A DNA stretch of 64,000 bases, from contig NZ_LS483254.1 in assembly GCF_900465355.1 (NCBI RefSeq), positions 1,054,001 through 1,118,000 of the forward strand, read 5' to 3'. The stretch is from Candidatus Bipolaricaulis anaerobius. GTDB lineage: Bacteria > Bipolaricaulota > Bipolaricaulia > Bipolaricaulales > Bipolaricaulaceae. Positions within the stretch are counted from its first letter, which is position 1, and each line of letters opens with the position of its first letter. Position numbers and translations under genes: made by a program. The notes beneath the pieces are model-generated. The model ran no database searches. It saw only the letters and a list, made by a program, of their open reading frames with translations, and had not been told where the DNA came from. Positions 15,781 through 24,976 of the stretch are shown piece after piece.

Positions 15781-16656
15781 TCAGGCGACTACGTGCAAAG
15801 CCTGGGGCCGCAGCGAAACCTCGATCTCCTGGATGGGTTCCGGAAGGAGCTCCCCATCCATGTGCACCGGGACCGGCCGATCGCTGCGGATCGAAACCCG
15901 CTGGGCCTTCTTGGCGTGCACGCGCGCTAAGTCGAGGTAGGTCCCGTCGCGCGTCTTGGGGAGGACCACGCACCGCACCACGCGCGGGTAATCGCCGATG
16001 ATCCCCACATCGAGCGCCCCGTCATCGAGGCAGGCCTGCGGGGCGAGGCGGTACCCTCCCCCGGCGTAGGAACCGTTCATCACCGATACGGCCAACACCT
16101 TCCCCGTGAACGTCCACCCATCGCCCACGACCTCCGCCCGGAACGCGCGGAAGCGGATCACCTCGAGGACGGTCGCCGAGAGGTACCCAAGTTCTCCCTT
16201 CAGGGCCCGCATGCGGAGGTAGTCCGCGGCGATCTGGCCGTCAATGCCCATCCCCACCGAGTTGAGGGAGAACTGTCCGTTGACGTTTGCCACATCCACG
16301 ATCCGCACCTCACCGCGGGCGAGGATTGCCGCGGCGCCGGCGAGGTCCCGGGGGATCCCCAGCACCCGGATGTAGTCGTTCCCTGACCCCATGGGGAGGA
16401 TCCCCAGGGCGACGTCCGTCCCCACCAGGGCCTGGCCGACCTCGTGGACCGTCCCGTCCCCCCCCGCCGCGGCGACGACCGTCGCCCCCGCCCGCACCGC
16501 ATCCCGGGCGAGCTCGATCGCGTGTCCCGGCCCGTCCGTGAGGACGACCTGGGCTAGAATCCCCGCCGCCTCAAGGGCCTGGCTCAGCTCCTCCCGTCGC
16601 TCCCCGGCCCGGCCGCGATCCGCCGCCGGGTTGAGGACCACGTGTACCTGTCCCAT
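15781..16656 (-). CDS. diacylglycerol/lipid kinase-like protein
   Basis: The 291-residue protein is of the DAGK catalytic-domain family (YegS/DgkB-like): N-terminal VVLNPAADRGRA, the nucleotide-binding GGDGTVHEV (residues ~65-73), PMGSGNDYIRVLG, and the second-domain motif VMNGSYAGGGYRLAP. Members phosphorylate diacylglycerol, sphingoid bases or related lipids at the membrane. TAGAAT lies 6 nt before ATG 16656 on the reverse strand with no ribosome site between, so the mRNA may be leaderless. Confidence 0.88.
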   Translation of the reverse strand: MGQVHVVLNPAADRGRAGERREELSQALEAAGILAQVVLTDGPGHAIELARDAVRAGATVVAAAGGDGTVHEVGQALVGTDVALGILPMGSGNDYIRVLGIPRDLAGAAAILARGEVRIVDVANVNGQFSLNSVGMGIDGQIAADYLRMRALKGELGYLSATVLEVIRFRAFRAEVVGDGWTFTGKVLAVSVMNGSYAGGGYRLAPQACLDDGALDVGIIGDYPRVVRCVVLPKTRDGTYLDLARVHAKKAQRVSIRSDRPVPVHMDGELLPEPIQEIEVSLRPQALHVVA

Positions 16657-16728
16657 GGCCTCATTCTACCTCGGTTGACGGGGAGGATGAGCTTTACTTC
16701 CCTGCCCCGGCCGGCCGCCGCGGACGGG

Positions 16729-16802
16729 TACGCCCGGGAGGACTCGAACCTCCGGCCTGCGGTTTAGGAAACCGCTGCTCTGTCCAGCTGAGCTACGGGC
16801 GC
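16729..16802 (-). tRNA. tRNA-Arg (anticodon CCT)
   Basis: The reverse strand gives a 74-nt cloverleaf: acceptor GCGCCCG with CGGGCGT (terminal G-U pair), D arm GCTC/GAGC, anticodon arm GCGGT/ACCGC with loop TTCCTAA (anticodon CCT, reading AGG), and T arm GGAGG/CCTCC around TTCGAGT. The discriminator is A; CCA is not encoded (CCC follows the A). Confidence 0.96.
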
Positions 16803-16812
16803 CTCGCCCGCC

Positions 16813-16842
16813 ATCATAGTCGGCGCCGCCCCACCGATGCAA
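16813..16842 (-). promoter_or_regulatory. promoter of tRNA-Arg
   Basis: On the reverse strand TTGCAT (16842-16837), an 18-bp spacer and TATGAT (16818-16813) point to a start a few nt upstream of the tRNA. Confidence 0.6.
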
Positions 16843-16856
16843 CCGGCCGTGCGCTG

Positions 16857-19800
16857 TCACCTTCTGCGGGCCCGGTGCCGCTTCATCCCATAGAGGACCT
16901 CGTCCGCCCGGCGGAGGAGGGCCTCGACCGTGGTCGGGCCATCCCGGACCGGGTTCCACACCGCGTGGCCCACGCTCAGGCTCACCGAAAGGCCGGGCAC
17001 GTCAGGGAGGGAGATCCCCCGCACCGCCTCCTGCAGCCGCGGGAGGACGCCCGTCCCGTCCCCCGTCTCGGGGAGGACAAGCACGAACTCCTCCCCCCCA
17101 TAGCGGAACACGTAATCCCCCGCCCGCACGCTCCCGCGGAGGACCTCCGCAACGCGGCGCAGCACGGCGTCGCCCACCAGGTGTCCATGACGATCGTTCA
17201 CACTCTTGAAGTCGTCAACATCCGCCATGACGAGGGTCAGGGGGTGTCCATAGCGCTTCGCCCGCTCGATCTCCCGCTCCAGGACCCCCACCAGAGTCCT
17301 CCGGTTGTAGAGGCCGGTCAGGGGATCGCGGATCGCCTGCTCCCGCAGTTGTTCCTCAACGCGGATCCGCCGGATCTCCTCCTGGAGGTGCCCGGCGAAG
17401 ATCTCGGCCACGAGCGTATCCTCGGCGGAGAAGGCATCGCACGCCGTGGACACCACCTGGAACACGCCGAAGTCCCCGATCGGAACGGACAGGATGCTCC
17501 GCAGATCGGGCCGGACCGGCCGCGCTTGCGGCATGTCCTCGAGGTTGCCCGAGATCGTTTGGCCGCGCGCAAGCGTCTGCCAGGCGACCCCCTCCCCCTG
17601 CCGCAGGGGGCGGCCCTCGACCCCCACCGAGGCCTGGGGGACGAGCCAATCCCCTTCGACCAGGCTCACGGTGTAGGTGGTGAACCCGAGGATCCGCACC
17701 GCCTCGTGGGCAGCCACCTCACACAGCTCTTCCACCGTCGTGCAGCTTGAAAGCCGCATCACCAGCCCGTGGAGGCCAGCCAGCCGCTCGTTCACGGCCT
17801 CCACCTGTCCCAGCCGCTCCAACCCGGCCAGAGCCACAGCGAGCTCGGAGGCAACGATGTTGAGGAGATCCCGGTCCTCGGCGGGGATCCCGCTTGCCGC
17901 CGCAGTTTGGACATCCAAAATCCCGAACACCCTCTCCCCGAGGACGATGGGGACGGCGAGCTCGCTATGCGTGGTGGGGTCCCCGATGACGTAGCGCTCA
18001 TCGCTCGACACGTCCGCCGCGTACTCCGGTTCCCGCGACCGGAACGCGGCGGTGGTGATCCCCCTCCCGTTCCTGCCGAATCGCATCCCCTGGGCCCACG
18101 CGATCTCGTCGTGCCCCGCCACCACCGTCAGCTCTTCCCCACATGGCTCGAGGATCGCGCATGGCCGATAGCCCAACACGGACCCGGTCAGCTCGAGGAC
18201 GAGGCTGTACAGTTCACCCTTATCGCGGGCGAGCTTCATTCGGCGCGAGTATGCCTCCACCCTCCTCAGCTTCTCCTCGAGGACCGCCAGTCCGGCGTAG
18301 GTGCGCGCGTTGTGGATCGCCGTGGCCACCGGGGCGGAGATCGTCTCCAGAAGGCGGAGGTCCTCCTCCCCGTAAGCGCCCGGAGCGAAACTTTGGACCG
18401 AGAGGGCGCCCAGCACCTCATCCTGAAAGAGGAGGGGGACGCCAAGCCAACTCCGCACATCCTTGCCCACCAATTGCGGCGCCGCCGGGAGCTGATCGCT
18501 CTCGGCCTCGAAGTCGCGGACGAGGAGGGGACGCTTGGTGGCCACGATCCAGCCCGTCAGGCTCTGCTCATGATCGAGGGGGTGCACGACCTCGGGAAGG
18601 CGCTCCCCTTCCTCCACTGCGTACGCAAGCCGGAACTCACGGCGGGCGGCGTCCACCAGTGCGAGGACGAACGCATCGCAGGGGATGAGCCGGGCGATCT
18701 CCTCGTACACCCGGGCGAACACGCTCTCGAGGTCGAGGCTCGTCCCCAGGGCAACCGACACCTCATACAGCCCTCGCAGGTTGGCGTTCAGGGCCTGGAG
18801 GTCCTCCACGATCTTCGCCCGCTCGATCGCCGCGCCAAGCGTCCTCGCTGCCATCCGGAGGGCCTCGACCTCGATCTCTGACCACTCCCGCTCCCGGACG
18901 CAGTCGTCGAGCCCGAGGAACCCCCACCGCTCGGTGGCCACGAAGATCGGCACGGCGAGGAGGGAGAGGATCCCCTGAGGCCGAAGGACGGACTGCTCCG
19001 CGGGGGGGAACTCCCGCACCGGGCCCGCGATCGGCTCCCCGCGGGAGAACGCCTCCTCCCACCGGGATAACCCACCCTCCAGGTACGGAAGACCCTGGAG
19101 CTTAGGGTTACCGATCTGGGGAGAGATGCCAGGTGCCACCCATTCGAACTTCTGGCTGGCCAGCCGTCGCCCGGCTGCGTCGCGGTGGTCCTGGAAGAGG
19201 TAGACCCGGCTCACCCCGATCGCCTCCCCTAGGCGAGCCAGAACCCCCGGGATCTCCTCATCGAGGGGCTGGGCCCGCAGGAACAGCTCTGCAGCGAAGG
19301 CCACGGCGCCGAGCACCGCGTCGCGGCGGGCGGTCGCCTCCTCGGCCGCCACCCGCTCCGTGAGATCAACGAGGGACACGAGAACGCGGTCGTAGGTCTT
19401 TTCGTGGCCGGGGAAGACCCGCCACTTGAGCTGAACGTGAACCGCCCTTCCCTGGACGTCTGGATTGACGACGAGGAAGGTCGCCTCCGTCTTCCCCTGC
19501 CAGATGGCGAGGAGCTGTTGGACAAACGGGGCGCCCGGTTCCGTAAGGATCTTCCCCCGAAGATGGGCGACCTGTTGGGCCTGGTCCCGCGCGCCGTAGA
19601 GGGCGAGGGCAGCGCGGTTGGCATGGACGAGGCGCATCGCTTCCGCACACGCCCGGAGGAAGTCGGGGTTCTCCGCGACGTAGGCTATGAGGTCGCTCAC
19701 CCCCTGCCCACGAAGGGCGTCGAGCATCGTCTTGACCCCTGAGAAGTCCTCCACGTGAATCCCCACCGGCGATTCCTCGAATAGGAGCCGCCACTGGGCC

Positions 19801-21230
19801 TCGCTCTCCCGGAGCGTGGCGTAGAGGGAGGCGTTCTCCAACGCCACCGCAATCTGGCGGGCGAGAGAGGTCAGGAACTCGACCTGCCCAGCGAAGGCCC
19901 TTCTCTCGTAGCTGTGGACGTAGAGGATCCCCATCACCCGCCCCTCGCCGCGGATGGGGATCCCCGCCAGGGACCGGATGCCTCCCTCAATGAGGACGGG
20001 GCTCACCTGGAGGGGGGCCTGGCGACGGCCCGGCCACCGGATCGGAGGATCGGTGGTCCCATCGTCCCGGATCTCCTCGATCACCACCGGCTGCCCCGTC
20101 TCCCGGATCCAGGCCGATAACCCGCGTTCGCGGATCTGGAGGGGGATCGGGGGCGCGCCGTGGGGCTCGAGGGTGCGGAGGGGCCGTCCCCCCTCATCGA
20201 ACAGGAGCACGTTGGCGAAGTCGGCCCCCGTGGCATCTTGTACCAGCGTAACCACGTCCTGGACAAGCTTATCTCGGTCGAGCGTCGCGGAGAGGAGGAT
20301 GGACGCGCGGTAGAGGGCCTGAAGCTGCGTCAACCGGCTCTCCAAAAGTTGTTCGAGGCCTTTGCGGTCCGTGATGTCCCGGTTCACCGACAGGGTGGCC
20401 GGCTTACCCTTGTACTCGAACAAGGTGATGGCGCAGTCGGTGATAAAGACTGTTCCATCCTTGCGGCGCTTCTTCTCCTCGAAGTGGACGATCTCCCCGT
20501 GGGCGAGCCGCTCGTTGGCCGTGTCATAGGTGATTGCCGGCTCCTCCGCAGCCAGATCGCGCATGATGTTCATCCCGATGAGCTCGGAGCGGGAGTAGCC
20601 GGTCTGCCTCTCCGCCGCCGGGTTGGCCTCGAGGATGGTCCCGTCGAGAGAGGTGATGTAGACGGGATCGGCCAGGCGCTCGAACAGGAGCCGGAACCGC
20701 CGCTCCGAATCAGCGAGCGCTGCCCGCTCCCGGGCCCTGCGCACAGCGAGGGTGATCTCCTCCCACACCCCCTGCAGACGGTCGAGATCAGCCGGAGAGA
20801 AGGCATCGGGATCGTCCCGGCTGTTCACGTTGAAGTAGGCGATCACCTCTCCCGCGACGAGGATGGGAAACGTGATGAACGCGGCAACGGGGAACGCATC
20901 GAGCTCGCGCGCAATGGGGGGAGGGAGGAGGTCGCGGTAGAGCCGCTGCGGATCGCGGATGATGGCCGGGCTCGTGAGGCCCAACTGGTGCTGGATGGTG
21001 CGGTCTTGGGGGAGCTTGAGCTGGGATAGCTCCCCCAGGTCATAGCCCACCGCGGCCTGATACTCGAACACCCCCTCCTCGTCGTTCAGGGAGAGAAAGG
21101 TCGCGGATTGGGCTTGGGGGAGGATCTCCAGGGCATGCTCCAGAATCGTGCGCGCGACAGCCGGGAGAGCGGGGTCGCTGTTCAGCGCCCGCAGGAACTC
21201 CACGAGATGTGCCCCATGTCCGTGGTCCAT
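16857..21230 (-). CDS. multi-GAF/PAS diguanylate cyclase
   Basis: The 1457-residue cytoplasmic protein makes cyclic di-GMP from two GTP in its C-terminal GGDEF domain (residues ~1290-1457), whose active site is RYGGEEF. The product-inhibition I-site RAGD stands five residues before GGEEF. In front lie about six GAF domains (roughly 1-170, 305-475, 645-795, 800-980, 990-1120, 1125-1270) and two PAS-like domains (172-295, with a clear PAS/PAC; and 480-635). No membrane helix is seen, so it senses intracellular ligands or redox cues through a long sensory stack. ATG 21230 has GGAGGAAGG about 10 nt upstream. It lies 4 kb from two c-di-GMP riboswitches and is the only cyclase in the window. Confidence 0.92.
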   Translation of the reverse strand: MDHGHGAHLVEFLRALNSDPALPAVARTILEHALEILPQAQSATFLSLNDEEGVFEYQAAVGYDLGELSQLKLPQDRTIQHQLGLTSPAIIRDPQRLYRDLLPPPIARELDAFPVAAFITFPILVAGEVIAYFNVNSRDDPDAFSPADLDRLQGVWEEITLAVRRARERAALADSERRFRLLFERLADPVYITSLDGTILEANPAAERQTGYSRSELIGMNIMRDLAAEEPAITYDTANERLAHGEIVHFEEKKRRKDGTVFITDCAITLFEYKGKPATLSVNRDITDRKGLEQLLESRLTQLQALYRASILLSATLDRDKLVQDVVTLVQDATGADFANVLLFDEGGRPLRTLEPHGAPPIPLQIRERGLSAWIRETGQPVVIEEIRDDGTTDPPIRWPGRRQAPLQVSPVLIEGGIRSLAGIPIRGEGRVMGILYVHSYERRAFAGQVEFLTSLARQIAVALENASLYATLRESEAQWRLLFEESPVGIHVEDFSGVKTMLDALRGQGVSDLIAYVAENPDFLRACAEAMRLVHANRAALALYGARDQAQQVAHLRGKILTEPGAPFVQQLLAIWQGKTEATFLVVNPDVQGRAVHVQLKWRVFPGHEKTYDRVLVSLVDLTERVAAEEATARRDAVLGAVAFAAELFLRAQPLDEEIPGVLARLGEAIGVSRVYLFQDHRDAAGRRLASQKFEWVAPGISPQIGNPKLQGLPYLEGGLSRWEEAFSRGEPIAGPVREFPPAEQSVLRPQGILSLLAVPIFVATERWGFLGLDDCVREREWSEIEVEALRMAARTLGAAIERAKIVEDLQALNANLRGLYEVSVALGTSLDLESVFARVYEEIARLIPCDAFVLALVDAARREFRLAYAVEEGERLPEVVHPLDHEQSLTGWIVATKRPLLVRDFEAESDQLPAAPQLVGKDVRSWLGVPLLFQDEVLGALSVQSFAPGAYGEEDLRLLETISAPVATAIHNARTYAGLAVLEEKLRRVEAYSRRMKLARDKGELYSLVLELTGSVLGYRPCAILEPCGEELTVVAGHDEIAWAQGMRFGRNGRGITTAAFRSREPEYAADVSSDERYVIGDPTTHSELAVPIVLGERVFGILDVQTAAASGIPAEDRDLLNIVASELAVALAGLERLGQVEAVNERLAGLHGLVMRLSSCTTVEELCEVAAHEAVRILGFTTYTVSLVEGDWLVPQASVGVEGRPLRQGEGVAWQTLARGQTISGNLEDMPQARPVRPDLRSILSVPIGDFGVFQVVSTACDAFSAEDTLVAEIFAGHLQEEIRRIRVEEQLREQAIRDPLTGLYNRRTLVGVLEREIERAKRYGHPLTLVMADVDDFKSVNDRHGHLVGDAVLRRVAEVLRGSVRAGDYVFRYGGEEFVLVLPETGDGTGVLPRLQEAVRGISLPDVPGLSVSLSVGHAVWNPVRDGPTTVEALLRRADEVLYGMKRHRARRR

Positions 21231-21330
21231 CAGCGCGGCACCTTCCTCCGGACGAGCGGCATTATCCGAAGCTTACCGGTCCCGATCCAGGCGCGGGGCT
21301 TCCGTCAAGAGGGCAGATCAGCCACCTCCG

Positions 21331-22359
21331 CTAGCAGATGCGGGGAACGGGGTCGCCGAGGGGCATCTCGAGGAACCTCCGTCCCCCGATCCCCGTATCG
21401 AGGATCACCCGGCCAGGGTAGGTGGGGATGACCTCCCCGATGATCTGGCTGTCCCGCCCGAGCGGGTGGTCGCGGAGGAGGGACAGGACCGCCTCGGCTC
21501 GGTCTGGGACGACCGCGAGGACAGCCCGGCCCTCGCATGCCACCTCAAGGGAGCTGATCCCGAGGAGCTCGGACAGCGCCCTCGCCTCGGGGCGGAGCGG
21601 GATCGCCTCCTCGTGGATCTCGATCCCGACCCCTGCCTTCCGCGCCATCTCGTTGAGGGCTGCGGCGAGCCCGCCCCGGGTGGGGTCCTTCATCGCCGTG
21701 ATCCCCCCCGAGGCGAGTACGGGCGCGAGGAGCGGCCACAGCGGGGCGACGTCGCTCGTGAGCCCAGTCGCGAGCTTGAACCCCTCGCGGGCAGCGAGGA
21801 GGGCCATCCCGTGGTCCCCGACCGTCCCCGTGACGAGGATCGCGTCCCCCACGCGGAGCCCCGCATCGGAGATGACCCGCTCCGCAACGCCGATCCCCGT
21901 CGTGTTGATCGCGATCCGATCGAGCTCTCCCCTCCCCATGACCTTCGTGTCCCCGGCGACGAGGGGCACTCCGAGTTCCGCGAGGACCCCCGCCGCGGAG
22001 CGAAGGACCCGCTCCAGATCGGAGAAGGGGAAACCCTCCTCGAGGAGGAGCCCCAGCGTGAGGGCCACCGGACGGGCCCCCATCACAGCGAGGTCGTTCA
22101 CCGTCCCGCACACGGCGAGCCTCCCGATGTCCCCGCCGGGGAAAAGGAACGGTTTCACCACGTGGTTGTCGGTGGTGACAACGAGGTGGCCGGGGGGGAG
22201 GTCCACCACCGCCCCATCGTCGAGCTGGTCGAGCCCGATCGGCCCCGCCGACCGCAGCTGGAACAGGGGCAGGACCCGCTCGGCGAGGAACTTCCCCATC
22301 AGCTCGCCGCCGGCACCGTGGAGGGCTGTTACCCCCTCGTCCGACAGGCGGCCGGTCAT
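21331..22359 (-). CDS. hypE: [NiFe]-hydrogenase maturation protein HypE
   Basis: HypE dehydrates its C-terminal thiocarboxamide to thiocyanate, the source of the active-site CN ligands. The 342-residue protein has the PurM-like ATP-binding fold (GAVVDLPPGHLVVTTDNHVV, then GTVNDLAVMGARP) and ends in the essential PRIC tail with the terminal cysteine. ATG 22359 overlaps the hypD stop (ATGA). No hydrogenase structural gene is in the window. Confidence 0.96.
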   Translation of the reverse strand: MTGRLSDEGVTALHGAGGELMGKFLAERVLPLFQLRSAGPIGLDQLDDGAVVDLPPGHLVVTTDNHVVKPFLFPGGDIGRLAVCGTVNDLAVMGARPVALTLGLLLEEGFPFSDLERVLRSAAGVLAELGVPLVAGDTKVMGRGELDRIAINTTGIGVAERVISDAGLRVGDAILVTGTVGDHGMALLAAREGFKLATGLTSDVAPLWPLLAPVLASGGITAMKDPTRGGLAAALNEMARKAGVGIEIHEEAIPLRPEARALSELLGISSLEVACEGRAVLAVVPDRAEAVLSLLRDHPLGRDSQIIGEVIPTYPGRVILDTGIGGRRFLEMPLGDPVPRIC

Positions 22360-23471
22360 AGGTCGGGCCTCCCCCCGTACCGGTACCACACGTTGCATGC
22401 CCCTTCCGATCCCACCATGCATGGCCCCACCGGAGAGAGGGGCGTGCACCCGTTGCGGAAGAGAGGGCACTCCGCGGGCACGGCCCGCGCGAGGAGGACC
22501 TCCGAGCACAAGCAGCCCGGAGGCTTGTCCTCCCCTGGCTCGGCCGGAACCGAGAACGCCCGCTCCGCATCGAGATGGGCGAGCTCCTCGCGGATCCGCA
22601 GGCCCGAACCGGGGATCAGCCCGATCCCCCGCCATACAGCATCGGAGGGCGCAAACGCCCGCGCGAGGAGCGCCTGGGCGCGGAGGTTCCCGTCCTCGCT
22701 CACCGCCCGCGGGTACCCGTTCTCCACCTCCACCCGGCCCTCGCGAAGCTGGCGCAGGAGGAGGGCGATCGCGTACAGGATGTCCAGGGGTTCGAACCCA
22801 GCGACCACGACCGGGACGTGATACCGCTCAACGACGAACCGGTACGCCCGCGCCCCGATGATCGTGGACACGTGCCCCGGCGCGAGGAACCCCGCGATCG
22901 GCGCCGGCGGGCCGGCGAGGAGCGCCCCCAGCGCGGGGGGGATGAGGCGGTGGGAAGAGAGGACGTAGAAGTTGGGCGGGGGGGAGTCGAGGAGCACGGC
23001 GGCCGTGCCGGGGGCGGTCGTCTCGAACCCCACAGCGAAGAACACCACGTCGCGGTCCGGATGGGCCTGCGCCACATCCACCGCATCCGCCGCGGACAGG
23101 ACCACCCGCACGTCGGCGCCTTGGGCCCGCGCCTCGGCAAGCGTCACGCGGGTCCCCGGCACGCGCGTCATGTCCCCGAACGTGCACAGGATCGCCCCCC
23201 CCGCGGCCAGTTTCGCCGCCCGATCGAGGTCCACGGTCGGGGTCACGCACACCGGGCACCCTGGCCCCTCGAGGACCTCCACCCCTTCCGGGAGGAGGGA
23301 CCGCAGCCCGTGCTGGGCGATCGCCATCTCGTGGGTCCCGCAGACGTGGACGATCCGCACCGGGTACGGTGGGGCATAGCGGCGGATGAGGTCGCCCAAC
23401 GCCCGCGCCCGGTGTGGGTCACGCAGCGGGAAGGTCGTGCCCGAGGACGGCATCAGGACGCCGGCGGGCAT
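22356..23471 (-). CDS. hypD: [NiFe]-hydrogenase maturation protein HypD
   Basis: HypD is the Fe-S scaffold on which the Fe(CN)2CO unit is built with HypC. The 371-residue protein shows the family motifs CGTHEMAIAQHG, GPGCPVCVTP and FAVGFETTAPG, and a cysteine-rich C-terminus (CLCSEVLL, CPLF, GPCMVGSEGACNVWYRY) for the [4Fe-4S] cluster. ATG 23471 follows GAGGGG; 42 nt separate it from hypC. Confidence 0.96.
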   Translation of the reverse strand: MPAGVLMPSSGTTFPLRDPHRARALGDLIRRYAPPYPVRIVHVCGTHEMAIAQHGLRSLLPEGVEVLEGPGCPVCVTPTVDLDRAAKLAAGGAILCTFGDMTRVPGTRVTLAEARAQGADVRVVLSAADAVDVAQAHPDRDVVFFAVGFETTAPGTAAVLLDSPPPNFYVLSSHRLIPPALGALLAGPPAPIAGFLAPGHVSTIIGARAYRFVVERYHVPVVVAGFEPLDILYAIALLLRQLREGRVEVENGYPRAVSEDGNLRAQALLARAFAPSDAVWRGIGLIPGSGLRIREELAHLDAERAFSVPAEPGEDKPPGCLCSEVLLARAVPAECPLFRNGCTPLSPVGPCMVGSEGACNVWYRYGGRPDL

Positions 23472-23513
23472 CGCCCCTCTTTTTCCGTCGCAGGGGCGCG
23501 GTCGAACCCTCGT

Positions 23514-23807
23514 TCAGGCGGGACGCGAGTCATGCCGTGGTCCAGCGGGATCCGGGGCCACCCCTGTCGGAGGAGAGGCACCCTGCGGATCGAGGGCGAA
23601 CAGCTCATCGAACAGGGCCAACGTTTCCGCGGCATCCTGGGGATCGAGGCGGCGGATGGCGAACCCGGCGTGGACGAGGAGGTAGTCCCCGATCCGAACC
23701 TCCTCCCCGAGGGCATCGAGCCGCACCCGGGCCTGAACGCCCTGCACGTCCACCGTGGCCACGTTCCCGTCCAGCGTGAGCACCTTCGTCGGGATGGCGA
23801 GACACAT
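23514..23807 (-). CDS. hypC: [NiFe]-hydrogenase maturation chaperone HypC
   Basis: HypC carries the Fe(CN)2CO unit from HypD to the hydrogenase large subunit through its N-terminal cysteine. The 97-residue protein starts MCLAIPTKVLTLDG with the essential Cys2 and has the conserved GDYLLVHAGFAI with His. Its C-terminal 20 residues are longer than usual. It is the first gene of hypCDE; hypA, B and F are not in the window. Confidence 0.95.
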   Translation of the reverse strand: MCLAIPTKVLTLDGNVATVDVQGVQARVRLDALGEEVRIGDYLLVHAGFAIRRLDPQDAAETLALFDELFALDPQGASPPTGVAPDPAGPRHDSRPA

Positions 23808-23822
23808 GCGCGATCGGAACCC

Positions 23823-23851
23823 ATTCTAGCGGGCCCCATCCCCCCCCACAA
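23823..23851 (-). promoter_or_regulatory. promoter of hypCDE
   Basis: On the reverse strand TTGTGG (23851-23846), 17 bp and TAGAAT (23828-23823) give a start near 23816, only about 9 nt before the hypC ATG, which has no Shine-Dalgarno. Confidence 0.6.
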
Positions 23852-23904
23852 CGGGCCGAGCGAGGGCTGTGCCTCAAAACGAGAGCGTGTGTATCATCGG
23901 GCTC

Positions 23905-24777
23905 ATGCGCGCCGCGTGGAATGGGGGCCTCTGGCGAGCGGGGGCGGTGGCCCTCGTGGCCGCCCTGGGCGTCGTGGGGAGCGGAACCTCCCCGCAGGAG
24001 AAACTCGCCGCCGCTGAGGCGCTCTACAACCGGTGGGATGGGGCGTTTGAGTTCACGGCGTACGAGGCCCGCCTCCGGGGGGCGATTTCGCTGTGGGAGG
24101 AGGTGTTGGCGGCCACGGACCTGACGGTGGACGAGCGGGAGGCGGTGCTCGTCCGCCTGTCCCGGGCCTACTTCGAGCTCGCCGAGGCGTACCTCCCGGA
24201 CGGGGAGCGCCGCGCGGCGTACGCGACGGGCGAGGCGGCGGGCCTTGCCGCGCTGCGCCTCGATCCGGAGTTCGCCCGCGTGGAGGGCATCCACGGGTTC
24301 CGCGCCGCCCTGGGGGCGGCCGCGGAGGTTGGGGCGATCTTCTGGTACGGGAACAACCTCGGCCGGAGCTTGAATTACGACTACGGCCGGGCGTTGTTCG
24401 GGGGAACGCGGGACGTGCTCGCCGCGTTCACGCGGGCGGTGGAGCTTGACGAGGCATACTGGGGCGGGGGGCCCCACCGCGCGCTCGCGAACTTCCTCGC
24501 CCAAACCCCGGGGTTCCTCGGTGGCGATCAGGCCCAGGCGGGCCTCCACTTCGCCCGCGCTGTCGAGCTCGATCCGGCCTTCGTCCAGAACTACGTGGAT
24601 TGGGCCGAGTTCTATGCCAAGCCGCGCCGCGAGTGGGACACGTTCTGCCGGCTCCTCCACGTAGCCCTCGCCGTCGGGGACGACCCCGCCCAGCGGGAGC
24701 GGTGGCCCCTCTACAACCACCTCGCCCTCACCCGAGCCACGGCCCTCCGCGCGGAGCCCCCGGAACGCTGTCCCTGA
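23905..24777 (+). CDS. TatT-like TRAP transporter accessory protein (TPR-type)
   Basis: The 290-residue protein has an N-terminal signal sequence (GAVALVAALGVVGSG) and helical TPR-like repeats, ending in the pattern LHFARAVELDPAFVQNYVDW followed by AEFYAKPRREWDTFCRLLHVAL. This matches the TRAP-T (TatT/Tp0956) periplasmic helper family, whose trimer is thought to deliver ligands to a TRAP transporter. No TRAP transporter genes lie nearby. ATG 23905 is chosen because TATCAT at 23892-23897 is 7 nt upstream, implying a leaderless mRNA; an in-frame GTG at 23869 lacks a ribosome site. Confidence 0.7.
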   Translation: MRAAWNGGLWRAGAVALVAALGVVGSGTSPQEKLAAAEALYNRWDGAFEFTAYEARLRGAISLWEEVLAATDLTVDEREAVLVRLSRAYFELAEAYLPDGERRAAYATGEAAGLAALRLDPEFARVEGIHGFRAALGAAAEVGAIFWYGNNLGRSLNYDYGRALFGGTRDVLAAFTRAVELDEAYWGGGPHRALANFLAQTPGFLGGDQAQAGLHFARAVELDPAFVQNYVDWAEFYAKPRREWDTFCRLLHVALAVGDDPAQRERWPLYNHLALTRATALRAEPPERCP

Positions 24778-24807
24778 GGCTCATCCCCGTGAACGTGATG
24801 GATGCAC

Positions 24808-24835
24808 TTGTCGGTTGACCGAACTTGCATATAAT
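24808..24835 (+). promoter_or_regulatory. promoter driving the riboswitch-controlled surface locus
   Basis: TTGTCG (24808-24813), a 16-bp spacer and a perfect TATAAT (24830-24835) predict transcription from about 24842. The leader begins with a strong hairpin (CCCCCG at 24851-24856, CGGGGG at 24860-24865, loop TCT) and then enters the first riboswitch. The leader is about 135 nt long. Confidence 0.75.
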
Positions 24836-24881
24836 GCAATCACTTACTTACCCCCGTCTCGGGGGAGGGGAGGTGGCACCG

Positions 24882-24971
24882 GGCAACTGACCTCGACCGT
24901 CCGATAAGGGCAAACCCACGGCAACGTGGGGACGCAAAGCCAACAGGTCCCTCAGGGATGGCTGGGTTGCC
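24882..24971 (+). promoter_or_regulatory. cyclic di-GMP-I (GEMM-I) riboswitch 1
   Basis: The core reads AAGGGCAAACC, then a 6-bp hairpin CCCACG/CGTGGG closed by the GNRA loop GCAA (24921-24924), then GGGACGCAAAGCC, a second arm (AGCCA 24938-24942 with TGGCT 24959-24963, TCCC/GGGA on top, internal CAGG as the tetraloop-receptor side) and GGGTTGCCG. These are the invariant GEMM-I elements. The nucleotide before CAAACC is G, the G20 equivalent that favours c-di-GMP over cGAMP. GGCAACT (24882-24888) can pair with GGTTGCC (24965-24971) as P1, though 19 nt separate it from the core. The aptamer ends 5 nt before the start codon of the next gene, so control of ribosome access is likely. Confidence 0.9.
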
Positions 24972-24976
24972 GAAGC